Part shown: positions 8,773 to 16,797 of the stretch, piece by piece
How the letters are laid out: the number at the start of each line of letters is the position of its first letter
How positions within the stretch are numbered: the first letter of the stretch is position 1
Assembly (NCBI GenBank): GCA_024235175.1
Contig: JACKMX010000005.1
Span: 592,707-656,706, forward strand
Source of the DNA: Chromatiaceae bacterium
Lineage (GTDB): Bacteria > Pseudomonadota > Gammaproteobacteria > Chromatiales > Chromatiaceae
Direction: 5' to 3'
DNA: 64,000 nt
Notes under the pieces: model-generated
The model's database searches: none
Told to the model about the DNA's origin: nothing
The model's input: the letters and a program-made list of their open reading frames with translations, nothing else
Position numbers and translations under genes: made by a program

Positions 8773-10224
8773 ATGAAAAGAAAATTGACAGGTATATCCG
8801 ATATTCGACGTTTCTTTCACCGCAACGAGCGGCCGATCTTCTTTATCAGCGCCACCAATTTCAATCTGTTGGGTATTGATGAATGGGTGAAGAACTTCCA
8901 CTACATCTGCTATGTGGACTGCTATGACGGTGCCCACCCAAACGTGTTCGTTCCGACCGAGATTGCCCATCCGGAATTCGAGAGCATCGAGGATATCAAC
9001 AACTATCTGCTCGAGCACAAAGAGGTGATCGACTATATCAACAGCTTCGGTCCCAACCCGGTAGCGGTCTTTCTGATGTTCGATGAGCGTACGGAAGAGC
9101 TCTGCAAGGAGCTGGGTATAGAGATCTGGTTCCCACCGGCGAGCCTGCGTGCACGCTGTGACAACAAGATGGAAACTGTGCGCATCGGCAACAAGGCGGG
9201 CGTACCCAGTGCCCCCAATGCGCTTTCAAAAGTGGAGAGTTGGGCCCACCTGCAACAGATTTGCGAGAAGCACAATCTCAGCAACGATGTGGTTATCCAG
9301 ACCGCCTTCGGAGACTCGGGCCACACCACCTTCTTCATCTCCAATGAAGAGGAGTGGGACAAGTACGCAGATCAGATCACTCCCGATCCAGAGGTTAAGA
9401 TCATGAAGCGGCTCAATTGCCGCGGATCGACGCTGGAGGCCTGTACCACCAGCCAGGGAACCATTGTCGGCCCCCTGTTGACCGAAGTGGTCGGCGCCAG
9501 GGAGCTCACACCCTATCGTGGAGGCTGGTGCGGCAATGAGATTTTTCCCGGCGCCTTCACCCAGGAGATACGTGACAAGGCAAGGGATTACACTTTCAAG
9601 TTTGGCGAACAGTTGCGCAAGGAGGGCTACCGCGGCTACTTCGATCTCGACTATCTGATCGATACAGACACCGGCGAGATCTACCTTGGCGAGTTGAATC
9701 CAAGGGTCACAGGCGCCAGTTCCATGACCAATCATGCGGCTTTTGCACACGCCGATGCGCCGCTGTTCCTGTTTCATCTGCTGGAGTTCTCCGGCGCCGA
9801 TTTCGAATTCAACGTGGAGGAGCTCAACGCACGCTGGTCTGATCCGGAGTATATCGACAGCTGGTGTCAGCTGGTTATCAAATACACCGAGGACAATGTG
9901 GACATAGTCACCGACGCGCCGCAGTCGGGCATTTGGAAAATGACACGTGAAGGCAAGGTCGAATACAGCCGTTTTGACTACCACCGGCGCGCCGTCAGCA
10001 ACGAACAGGAGGCCTTTTTCCTGCGCATCACCGGTGCCGACGACTACCGCTACGAAGGAGCAGACCTAGGCATCCTGATCATGCGTGGACGCTCGATGAC
10101 CACCGAGTTCGTACTGAACCAGAGAGCCAAGGATTGGATCAGTGGGATCACCTCCTACTACAGGGCCAAACCGCTGGCTCCGGCCAATCCGGTACCGGAG
10201 GCAGGCGCCTTCAAGATCCTGTAA
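8773..10224 (+). CDS. ATP-grasp ligase (biotin-carboxylase/carbamoyl-phosphate-synthase-like)
   Basis: 483-residue ATP-grasp protein. The start at 8773 has GAGGAG nine bases upstream; an in-frame ATG at 8650 would add a basic, low-complexity leader and cannot be excluded. The glycine-rich ATP loop is in IQTAFGDSGHTTFF, and the Mg/ATP site is in YFDLDYLIDTDTGEIYLGELNPRVTG, where the terminal E-x-N-P-R is diagnostic of ATP-grasp enzymes. Automatic annotation often calls such proteins biotin carboxylase, but no biotin-carboxyl-carrier or carboxyltransferase partner is adjacent. A stand-alone carboxylate-amine ligase is therefore at least as likely. It follows the decarboxylase by about 210 bp and precedes an Ntn amide hydrolase. 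Making an amide or peptide from the decarboxylase product is an inference from this context. Confidence 0.75.
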   Translation: MKRKLTGISDIRRFFHRNERPIFFISATNFNLLGIDEWVKNFHYICYVDCYDGAHPNVFVPTEIAHPEFESIEDINNYLLEHKEVIDYINSFGPNPVAVFLMFDERTEELCKELGIEIWFPPASLRARCDNKMETVRIGNKAGVPSAPNALSKVESWAHLQQICEKHNLSNDVVIQTAFGDSGHTTFFISNEEEWDKYADQITPDPEVKIMKRLNCRGSTLEACTTSQGTIVGPLLTEVVGARELTPYRGGWCGNEIFPGAFTQEIRDKARDYTFKFGEQLRKEGYRGYFDLDYLIDTDTGEIYLGELNPRVTGASSMTNHAAFAHADAPLFLFHLLEFSGADFEFNVEELNARWSDPEYIDSWCQLVIKYTEDNVDIVTDAPQSGIWKMTREGKVEYSRFDYHRRAVSNEQEAFFLRITGADDYRYEGADLGILIMRGRSMTTEFVLNQRAKDWISGITSYYRAKPLAPANPVPEAGAFKIL

Positions 10225-10263
10225 GCAGATCGGTCCTGGGCGGTAAAAGGACTCTCCCACAGG

Positions 10264-10403
10264 AGGTATCATAAAAGATGTTATCCCTTCTCCCTTCGAG
10301 GGAGAAGGCTAGGATGAGGGTGATTAAAATCAGAGCCTTATCTCTTGATACCCTCACCCTGACCCTCTCCCTTTACAGGGAGAGGGAACTCTTGCGACAG
10401 CCT
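10264..10403. mobile_element. 140 bp palindromic element, copy 1
   Basis: This element matches the one at 49104-49243 in reverse orientation and has exactly the same length. Each has two internal hairpins, one based on TTCTCCCTTCGAGGGAGAA and one on CCCTCTCCCT/AGGGAGAGGG, joined by a nearly identical spacer around TTAAAATCA. The ends are imperfect inverted repeats of the form AGGGTGTCGYAAAAG. No coding capacity was seen. It lies between the ATP-grasp and amide-hydrolase genes, and transcription through it would form two strong hairpins that could set differential expression. Confidence 0.7.
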
Positions 10404-10503
10404 CCAAAAGGGAAATGGGAGATTTCACGACTCCATCCAAGTACGGAGGCGCCACTGGTTTTGGTGTGTTCAACTTCAATCTAGAGCGCGGAAAGCAAAG
10501 ACT

Positions 10504-11502
10504 ATGGAACGCATGATCCAGGCTATCTCGGAAACGCTGCCGGGTGAGAAATGGCAGGCGCTGTTCCGTCTTCACTGGCCTGCGTACCGGCGCTGGTTTC
10601 TCAGTGAAGGGGCAACCGAGCGGCCACTCTACCTCAGTTCACGTAATGCATTGAAGAGATACATGCCGGAGCTTGTGCCCACCTACGATAGTCTGGTGGA
10701 GCTGGCAGGCGGCAGCGATCTGGCGGCTCGTTTTCTGACGCTTTATTGTCCACCGGCCTACATGCGCGGCTGCTCCCAGGCGGTCTGGAGCGGTCCGCCA
10801 CCGCTGCTGTTGCGCAACTACGACTACAGCCCACAACTGTTCGAGGGAACCATTCTAAATACCGCCTGGAACGGCCGCCGGGTGATCGGATCCGGTGACT
10901 GTCTCTGGGGATTGGTCGACGGTATGAACGAAGATGGTCTGGTGTTGTCACTCAGCTTTGGCGGCCGGCGCACTGTCGGAGAAGGTTTCGGTGTTCCTCT
11001 GCTGCTGCGCTACGCACTGGAATTCTGTTCCACCACTCAGGAATCGGTCGAAGTTCTGACACGCATTCCGAGCCACATGTCTTATAACGTTACCGTGCTC
11101 GATCGGAGCGGTGCATTCAAAACCATCTATATCGCACCCGACCGCGACCCATTGGTACGCGATGTCGCTTTCACAACCAATCACCAGCAAGAGGTGGAGT
11201 GGCATCAACACGCCAGGGCTACCGCCACGCTGGAGCGGGAAGAGATGCTGCAGCGCTACCTGAAACGCTACAAATACGACTCGCACAGAATGATCCGCTC
11301 TTTTCTGCGCACGCCGCTGCACTCCAATGCCTACCGGCGTGGATTCGGCACGCTCTATACCGCAGTCTATAATCCGCAGACATTGGAGCTGCACTATCTG
11401 TGGCCAGATGACAGCTGGTACCTTCCGCTACTTCATTTCAGCGAGAGTATACGCATGCTGGATTTTCCCCAGGTGCCTGACGCTTTGGAGCTGCTGCACT
11501 GA
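10504..11502 (+). CDS. C45-type Ntn amide hydrolase (penicillin acyltransferase/choloylglycine hydrolase-like)
   Basis: 332-residue member of the acyl-CoA:6-aminopenicillanic-acid acyltransferase/C45 group, N-terminal-nucleophile enzymes that hydrolyse or form linear amide bonds. The likely nucleophile is Cys90 in YMRGCSQAVW, where cleavage would expose the cysteine, followed by the characteristic RNYDYSP. TTNHQ near residue 225 is a conserved core element. No signal peptide is evident, so it is probably cytoplasmic. It is the last gene of the decarboxylase/ATP-grasp group and ends at a very strong hairpin. Its substrate is unknown. By analogy with PuuD, which removes glutamate from gamma-glutamyl-GABA, it could release the amide made by the ATP-grasp enzyme. 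Confidence 0.78.
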   Translation: MERMIQAISETLPGEKWQALFRLHWPAYRRWFLSEGATERPLYLSSRNALKRYMPELVPTYDSLVELAGGSDLAARFLTLYCPPAYMRGCSQAVWSGPPPLLLRNYDYSPQLFEGTILNTAWNGRRVIGSGDCLWGLVDGMNEDGLVLSLSFGGRRTVGEGFGVPLLLRYALEFCSTTQESVEVLTRIPSHMSYNVTVLDRSGAFKTIYIAPDRDPLVRDVAFTTNHQQEVEWHQHARATATLEREEMLQRYLKRYKYDSHRMIRSFLRTPLHSNAYRRGFGTLYTAVYNPQTLELHYLWPDDSWYLPLLHFSESIRMLDFPQVPDALELLH

Positions 11503-11559
11503 AAAAGGGGAGAGATTTATTTTCCTTGAAAACAAGGAAAATAAATCTCTCCCCTTTTT
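11502..11559. terminator. Perfect 27 bp hairpin, bidirectional terminator
   Basis: The left arm (11502-11528) and right arm (11533-11559) pair perfectly over 27 bp around an AAAA loop, with A-runs on the left and T-runs on the right. This gives a rho-independent terminator in both directions. It starts at the stop codon of the C45 hydrolase and ends just before the convergent nitrilase-family gene. Confidence 0.9.
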
Positions 11560-11564
11560 AACAG

Positions 11565-12506
11565 TTATCTGCCGCCGAATCCGGCGGTTTCGTTCAGCGA
11601 CAGATTGTCCAGTTCCTCCGGCGTCGGCTGTTGGCCTTTAAGACCCGCGACGGAGCCGCGATGCGGCTTGGTCAAGGGTCCGAGACTCTGCAGGTAAGCT
11701 TCCGATTTCTCGTCGCGCTGGTATGCGGGAAACTCAACCGGGCGGTCCCGGAAACTCTTCAGTGGCTGTCCCAGGCTGCGGATGCCGATCGCCCTCTCCC
11801 GCCTTACCCGGCCCAGATTTATCTCCACAGGAATAGTCTCCTCGCCACCACCGGCCTGATGAATGATGTAACCTGCAGGACCTACGATAATGGATGAGCC
11901 AACACCGCCGTCGCCCACGCCGTTGATATCGAAGAAGTAACACTGATTGGTCACAGCCGTGGCTCTGGCGATGGAGAGCTCCACATCACGGTCGATGGTA
12001 TCTGTCATGGTCGGATGCAGGATCACCTCCGCGCCCATCGACACCAGCGTGCGCGAGGTCTCTGGAAACCACATGTCATAGCAGATCGAAACACCGAATC
12101 TGCCCACCTCGGGTACATCGAAAACGGCAAACTCGGTGCCCGATGCAACATGGTTCTCGTAGGGCTGAAACGGAAACATCTTCCGGTAACGTTTGACCAC
12201 CTGGCCATTTGGGTCGATCACCGGGGCGGTATTGTAGATGCGATCTCCGGCATCCTCGAACATGGATCCGGGGAGCAGCCAGATGCCATGTTTTACCGCC
12301 ATCTCCTGAAATGCGGCTTCTGCCGGACCCGGCAGCGCCTGCGCATGACCGGGAAGCGGACCGAAAGCAGCCAGTTCGCTGAACATCACCATCTGCACCC
12401 AGGGAAAGCGGGCCATGGTTATATCCAGCTTGTGAGCCATCGCAGCGATATTTTCATGGGAAGCCGAAACGCGCATCTGGATACCGGCAATGGCAAATGG
12501 GGTCAT
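11565..12506 (-). CDS. Carbon-nitrogen hydrolase (nitrilase superfamily amidase)
   Basis: 313-residue nitrilase-superfamily protein with the full catalytic set: Glu in VMFSELAAFG (about residue 45), Lys in KRYRKMFPFQ (about 113) and Cys in GVSICYDMWFPE (about 146). The start has AGGAGT upstream. These enzymes hydrolyse amides, N-carbamoyl groups or nitriles in the cytoplasm. N-carbamoylputrescine amidase and omega-amidase belong to the superfamily, but the branch cannot be fixed here. It is the last gene on the minus strand behind Usp and the TAXI-TRAP genes, so it probably acts on an imported amide or on an intermediate shared with the decarboxylase group. Confidence 0.85.
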   Translation of the reverse strand: MTPFAIAGIQMRVSASHENIAAMAHKLDITMARFPWVQMVMFSELAAFGPLPGHAQALPGPAEAAFQEMAVKHGIWLLPGSMFEDAGDRIYNTAPVIDPNGQVVKRYRKMFPFQPYENHVASGTEFAVFDVPEVGRFGVSICYDMWFPETSRTLVSMGAEVILHPTMTDTIDRDVELSIARATAVTNQCYFFDINGVGDGGVGSSIIVGPAGYIIHQAGGGEETIPVEINLGRVRRERAIGIRSLGQPLKSFRDRPVEFPAYQRDEKSEAYLQSLGPLTKPHRGSVAGLKGQQPTPEELDNLSLNETAGFGGR

Positions 12507-12553
12507 TTTTTTACTCCTAATGATCCTGATTTTTGACTGATTACTAAGTTTGT

Positions 12554-12640
12554 AAAAAAGGGGTCAGAGCCCTTTTTTGTAGTTGGTTTTCAAGTCCAAT
12601 TGATTTTATTCGATTGGAAAAGGGCTCTGACCCCTTTTTT
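12554..12640. repeat. 23 bp perfect inverted repeat with GGGGTCAGAGCCC core
   Basis: The arms at 12554-12576 and 12618-12640 are exact reverse complements (A-run, GGGGTCAGAGCCC, T-run) separated by 41 bp. It lies between the Usp gene and the nitrilase-family gene on the minus strand. It can act as a terminator after the Usp gene. The sequence also resembles dispersed palindromic repeats common in gammaproteobacterial genomes. Confidence 0.75.
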
Positions 12641-12643
12641 CGG

Positions 12644-13069
12644 CTAATCCAGCACCAACACGGGTGTCGTGGCATGATGAACCACTTTGTTGACATTGGA
12701 TCCCAACGTAAAATGGCGCCGCGGCCGGCCGCGGCGGCTCATGATGATCAGATCGCACTTGGTTTCGTCTGCCGCGTCCATGATCTGTTCAGATATCGCG
12801 CCAACAGTGACGATAATCTGTTTTTTTATGCCTTGCGGGACCCGTTCGGCAACAAATTTATGCATCTCTTCATTCACTTTTGCCTGAGCCTTCTGCTCGA
12901 AATCGACCGGAAAGTAGCTCTCGACGATAGGGTAATTGAAGCTGGGCACGACTGTCATCAGGTGTAGTGTCGCACCCATCGTCTGAGCCAGCTCGATTCC
13001 CGTTTTCAGGGGGTTTTTCCAGGTTGCCTCGTCGCCCAGATTGATAGGAATCAGAATATCCTTGAACAT
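12644..13069 (-). CDS. Universal stress protein UspA family, TRAP-associated
   Basis: 141-residue single-domain Usp. It begins MFKDILIPINLGDE and has the C-terminal nucleotide-binding element in SRRGRPRRHFTLGSNVNKVV followed by TTPVLVLD. AGGAGAG precedes the start. Its position directly after a TRAP permease parallels TeaD of the Halomonas ectoine TRAP system, an ATP-binding Usp that modulates transport. The same role is likely here but inferred. Confidence 0.88.
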   Translation of the reverse strand: MFKDILIPINLGDEATWKNPLKTGIELAQTMGATLHLMTVVPSFNYPIVESYFPVDFEQKAQAKVNEEMHKFVAERVPQGIKKQIIVTVGAISEQIMDAADETKCDLIIMSRRGRPRRHFTLGSNVNKVVHHATTPVLVLD

Positions 13070-13081
13070 GTTTTCTCTCCT

Positions 13082-15688
13082 TCAGACGTTGGCATCGGCG
13101 GCTTCACTCTTTTCCCGCCGTTTGCGCTGCATAACATAAATCAACCCCAACAGGAGAAGTGCAGGTATGTACATCAACTCCTTCCAGGGTTGGTTTGCCG
13201 GCGCGCGTACCAGGAGAACCACCTGATCCCAGTCGAGCCCGGCTTTCTGGGCGACGGAGCCGAAATCAACGTTATCGACCACGACCTTTCCATCTCTCTC
13301 TGCGGTAACCAGGCCAGCTGCTTTCAGCCGCTCTTCGCCATTGGCACCATCGACAATCGGCAGTATAGCTGTGAATTCCCGCGGGTTGCCAACCGAATCC
13401 TGGCCAAGAATACGCAAACGCAGCTCCTCACCCACTTCCATCTTTCCGACGACTTGCGCAATTTGAGTTGCCTCGACATCATCGTAGGGTGCCACTATAC
13501 GGTCCATCCAGAATCCTGGCCGGAACAGGGTAAACGCAATCAGCAGCAGCAGAGCAGATTCGTAACGATAACTTTTGGCGATCATAAAACCCTGAGTGGC
13601 AGCCGCAAAAATCATCATGGCCACGGTTGCGACGATGAAGATGAAGACACCATGCGCCCAGTCGACGTCGATCAGCAACAGATCCGTGTTGAAGATGAAC
13701 AGAAACGGCAGAGCCGCGGTTCTCAAACTATAGAAAAACGCCTGAAAACCGGTGCGCATCGGGTCACCGCCGGAGATCGCGGCAGCCGCAAAGGATGCTA
13801 ATCCGACCGGAGGGGTCACGTCCGCCATGATACCGAAATAGAACACGAACATATGCACCGCGATCAGCGGGACGATCAGTCCGTTGTCTGTACCCAGCTG
13901 GACGATGACCGGCGCCAGCAGCGAGGAGACAACAATGTAGTTGGCCGTGGTGGGCAGTCCCATGCCTAGAATCAAACTGAGAACTGCCGTCAGGATCAGA
14001 ATCATCAGGATATTCCCGAACGATAGCGCCTCGACCATATCTGCCAGCACTGCACCCACGCCGGTCTGGGAGACCGCACCGACGATTATACCGGCGGTGG
14101 ATGTTGCGATGCCGATACCAATCATATTGCGGGCGCCGGCTATCAAGCCATCGATGAAATCCTTGAAACCCAGTTGAAGCTGTTGCCCGATATCTTTATC
14201 GCCCCGGAAAACCGCCTTCAGTGCACGCTGGGTCACAAGAATGAAGATCATCAGCACCGATGCCCAGAATGCCGACAGTCCGGGGGAGAGCCGCTCGACC
14301 ATCAGGCACCAGACCAGCACTACCACCGGAAGCAGATAGTGCAGACCGGACTTCACGGTCGGGCCGGGGGCAGGCAGCGTGGTCACCGGAGAGTTGGGAT
14401 CATCCAGCTCAAGTTCCGGAAAGCGGGAGCCGTAATAGGCAAGCCCTATATATATGACAGTCAGCAGGATGGCAATGATCCAACTCGCTGAATCACCGAA
14501 TGCCGGCTTCATCCAGCCTACACCATAATAGACAGCCATGGCGATCACACCGGTGAGAATGAAGCCAAACAGGATGCCCAGTATACGCTGCACCCAGGGT
14601 TTGGGTTCGACCGCCCGGGGCAGGCCCCGCATATTGGCCTTCAGCGCTTCCAGATGAACGATATAGACCAAAGCGATGTAGGAGATGGTCGCCGGGACAA
14701 TGGCGGATTTGATCACCTCAACGTAGGGGATGCCGACGTACTCCACCATCAGAAAAGCGGCCGCGCCCATTACCGGCGGCATGATCTGACCATTGACGCT
14801 CGATCCCACCTCGACTGCACCGGCCTTTTCGGAAGTGAAACCCACACGCTTCATCAGCGGTATGGTGAAGGTACCGGTGGTAACCACGTTGGCGATACTT
14901 GAACCGGATATCAACCCGGTCATGGCCGAGGAGACGACCGCCGCCTTGGCCGGGCCGCCGCGCATGTGGCCCATCAGCGAAAATGCAACCTTGATGAAGT
15001 AGTTGCCGGCACCGGCCTTATCCAACAGCGCACCGAACAGCACGAACAGGAAGACGAAGCTGGTGGATACACCGAGGGCGATACCGAACACACCTTCGGT
15101 CGAGATCCACTGATGGTTGGCTATCGAAGCCAGGGTAGCGCCTTTATGCGCGATCATTGCCGGCATGTAGGGTCCGGCAAAGGTATATATCAGGAACACC
15201 GACGCGACAATCATCAGCGGCGGTCCAAGTGCCCTGCGGGTAGCCTCCAACAACAGCAGCATACCGACACAGGCAACCGCGATATCCATGGTGATGGGTG
15301 CCGCCGGCCGCTCTGACAACTGTTGGTAGAAGAGAAACAGATAGCCGGTACAGAAAGCAGCAACAATCGCCATCACCCAGTCTTGAATGGGGATGTAGTC
15401 GCGTGGTGAATTCTTGCCGGGAGGATACGCGAGAAAAGTTAAAAATATGGCGATTGCCAGGTGGATGGAACGCGTCTCCGTGTCATTGAAGACACCGAAG
15501 CCGACAATAAACGGCAGCGGTGAAGCGATCCAGAGCTGAAACAGCGACCAGATTGCCGCTGTAGCCAGAATAATCTTGCCCGCGATTCCGGGTGGTGTGC
15601 GCGCACCGGTATCGGACTGCGCGACCAGGTCCTGAAGATCGGTTGTCTGGTCTTCAACTGCTTGACCGGTTGTGTTTTCTGTGGTCAT
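13082..15688 (-). CDS. TRAP transporter fused permease, TAXI type (DctQM fusion)
   Basis: 868-residue inner-membrane protein, the fused small and large permease subunits of a TAXI-family tripartite ATP-independent periplasmic transporter. The first 200 residues hold the DctQ-like helices. The DctM region has typical short motifs such as VTTGTFTIPLMKR and LGMGLPTTANYIV. A C-terminal region of about 200 residues after the helices has a PDZ-like stretch (VDFGSVAQKAGLDWDQ), as in many fused TRAP permeases with a DUF3394-type tail, and ends in a last helix. AGGGGGAG precedes the ATG. It is encoded with two TAXI binding proteins and a Usp. Transport would be driven by a sodium or proton gradient. 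The substrate is unknown; TAXI systems with known ligands include glutamate. Confidence 0.92.
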   Translation of the reverse strand: MTTENTTGQAVEDQTTDLQDLVAQSDTGARTPPGIAGKIILATAAIWSLFQLWIASPLPFIVGFGVFNDTETRSIHLAIAIFLTFLAYPPGKNSPRDYIPIQDWVMAIVAAFCTGYLFLFYQQLSERPAAPITMDIAVACVGMLLLLEATRRALGPPLMIVASVFLIYTFAGPYMPAMIAHKGATLASIANHQWISTEGVFGIALGVSTSFVFLFVLFGALLDKAGAGNYFIKVAFSLMGHMRGGPAKAAVVSSAMTGLISGSSIANVVTTGTFTIPLMKRVGFTSEKAGAVEVGSSVNGQIMPPVMGAAAFLMVEYVGIPYVEVIKSAIVPATISYIALVYIVHLEALKANMRGLPRAVEPKPWVQRILGILFGFILTGVIAMAVYYGVGWMKPAFGDSASWIIAILLTVIYIGLAYYGSRFPELELDDPNSPVTTLPAPGPTVKSGLHYLLPVVVLVWCLMVERLSPGLSAFWASVLMIFILVTQRALKAVFRGDKDIGQQLQLGFKDFIDGLIAGARNMIGIGIATSTAGIIVGAVSQTGVGAVLADMVEALSFGNILMILILTAVLSLILGMGLPTTANYIVVSSLLAPVIVQLGTDNGLIVPLIAVHMFVFYFGIMADVTPPVGLASFAAAAISGGDPMRTGFQAFFYSLRTAALPFLFIFNTDLLLIDVDWAHGVFIFIVATVAMMIFAAATQGFMIAKSYRYESALLLLIAFTLFRPGFWMDRIVAPYDDVEATQIAQVVGKMEVGEELRLRILGQDSVGNPREFTAILPIVDGANGEERLKAAGLVTAERDGKVVVDNVDFGSVAQKAGLDWDQVVLLVRAPANQPWKELMYIPALLLLGLIYVMQRKRREKSEAADANV

Positions 15689-15741
15689 TACTCCCCCTTT
15701 ATTACCGAATCAGCAACTTTCTTTAGAGGCAAAATAAATTG

Positions 15742-16701
15742 TCATTTGGCAATCAAACCCTGTTCCTGATAATAGCGGCGCGCACCCTCATGCAGCGGCA
15801 CACTGAGACCGTCCACGATCATTCTCTCTTTAGTCAGAGTCGCGAAAGCGGGATGCATAGACTTGATTGTCTCCAGATTCTCGAACACTGTTTTAACCAC
15901 CGTATAGACCAAGTCGGCATCGAGTTTACTGGAGGCGACAAGCGTTGCATTGACGCCGAAAGTCTTAACCGGGTCCGGATTTGCCGGGTATAACCCGCCT
16001 GGAATAACGGCGTGGACATAAAAGGAGTTGTTGTTGACCAGGCCGTCGATCTCCGGACCGCTAACCTCGGCGATTTTGGCTCCACACAAGGAAGTGGCTT
16101 TGGCGACCGACGGATTGGGATGTCCTACCGTATAGACCATCGCCTGCACGCGATCGTGACAGAGTGCCATCGACTGCTGCCATGCCGGCAGCTCGTTTGC
16201 CAGTGAAAAGGTATCCTTTTTCCAGCCCTTTGCTTCCATCACCACTTCCATCGTGGCCCGCTGCCCGGAGCCGGGATTACCGATGTTGACCCGCTTACCG
16301 ACAAGATCGTTCAGGTGATTGATACGTGAGTCCTGGCGCACAACCAGTGTGAAAGGTTCGCTGTGCACCGAAAATAGTGCGCGCAACTCCTTATCCGGAC
16401 TCGTGTCATTGAATAATTTGGAACCATGCGCAGCATAGTATTGCGTATCTGACTGGACCACGCCCAGATCGAGTCCGCCGCTGCGGACATCATTCAGATT
16501 GCTTACGGATCCATTGGACAGATGCGCTTTGCACGTGACCCCATGCTGCTCAGTAGTGTTATTGATCATCCTGCAGATGATCCGCCCTGCCTGATAATAA
16601 ACGCCTGCCTGGCTGCCGGTACCGATGGAAATTTCGACGGCACCCGCAACCACCTGCCAACCCAGCAGGACGACTGCGGCCAATAATCCCCTGATGTTCA
16701 T
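15742..16701 (-). CDS. TAXI-family TRAP solute-binding protein 1
   Basis: 319-residue periplasmic binding protein with a hydrophobic signal peptide (about residues 1-21, ending near VAGAVE) and the family opening IGTGSQAGVYYQAGR. GNPGSGQRATMEVVM near residue 145 is the conserved ligand-binding region. GGAGGAG precedes the start. It lies between the permease and a second, closely related TAXI protein, so the transporter may use two receptors of different specificity. The two share about half their residues by eye. Confidence 0.9.
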   Translation of the reverse strand: MNIRGLLAAVVLLGWQVVAGAVEISIGTGSQAGVYYQAGRIICRMINNTTEQHGVTCKAHLSNGSVSNLNDVRSGGLDLGVVQSDTQYYAAHGSKLFNDTSPDKELRALFSVHSEPFTLVVRQDSRINHLNDLVGKRVNIGNPGSGQRATMEVVMEAKGWKKDTFSLANELPAWQQSMALCHDRVQAMVYTVGHPNPSVAKATSLCGAKIAEVSGPEIDGLVNNNSFYVHAVIPGGLYPANPDPVKTFGVNATLVASSKLDADLVYTVVKTVFENLETIKSMHPAFATLTKERMIVDGLSVPLHEGARRYYQEQGLIAK

Positions 16702-16797
16702 AGGACTCCTCCAACCCTGCGACTATTTGATTTTTATCTAACCCGCAGATGAGACAGTAGAGGCCGGCTGGCTGGCAGCCGGCCTGTTTGGCCGGGC

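Noticed and set aside
9226..9984. 252-codon minus-strand frame inside the ATP-grasp gene
   Set aside because: Shadow. The sense frame shows complete ATP-grasp motifs.
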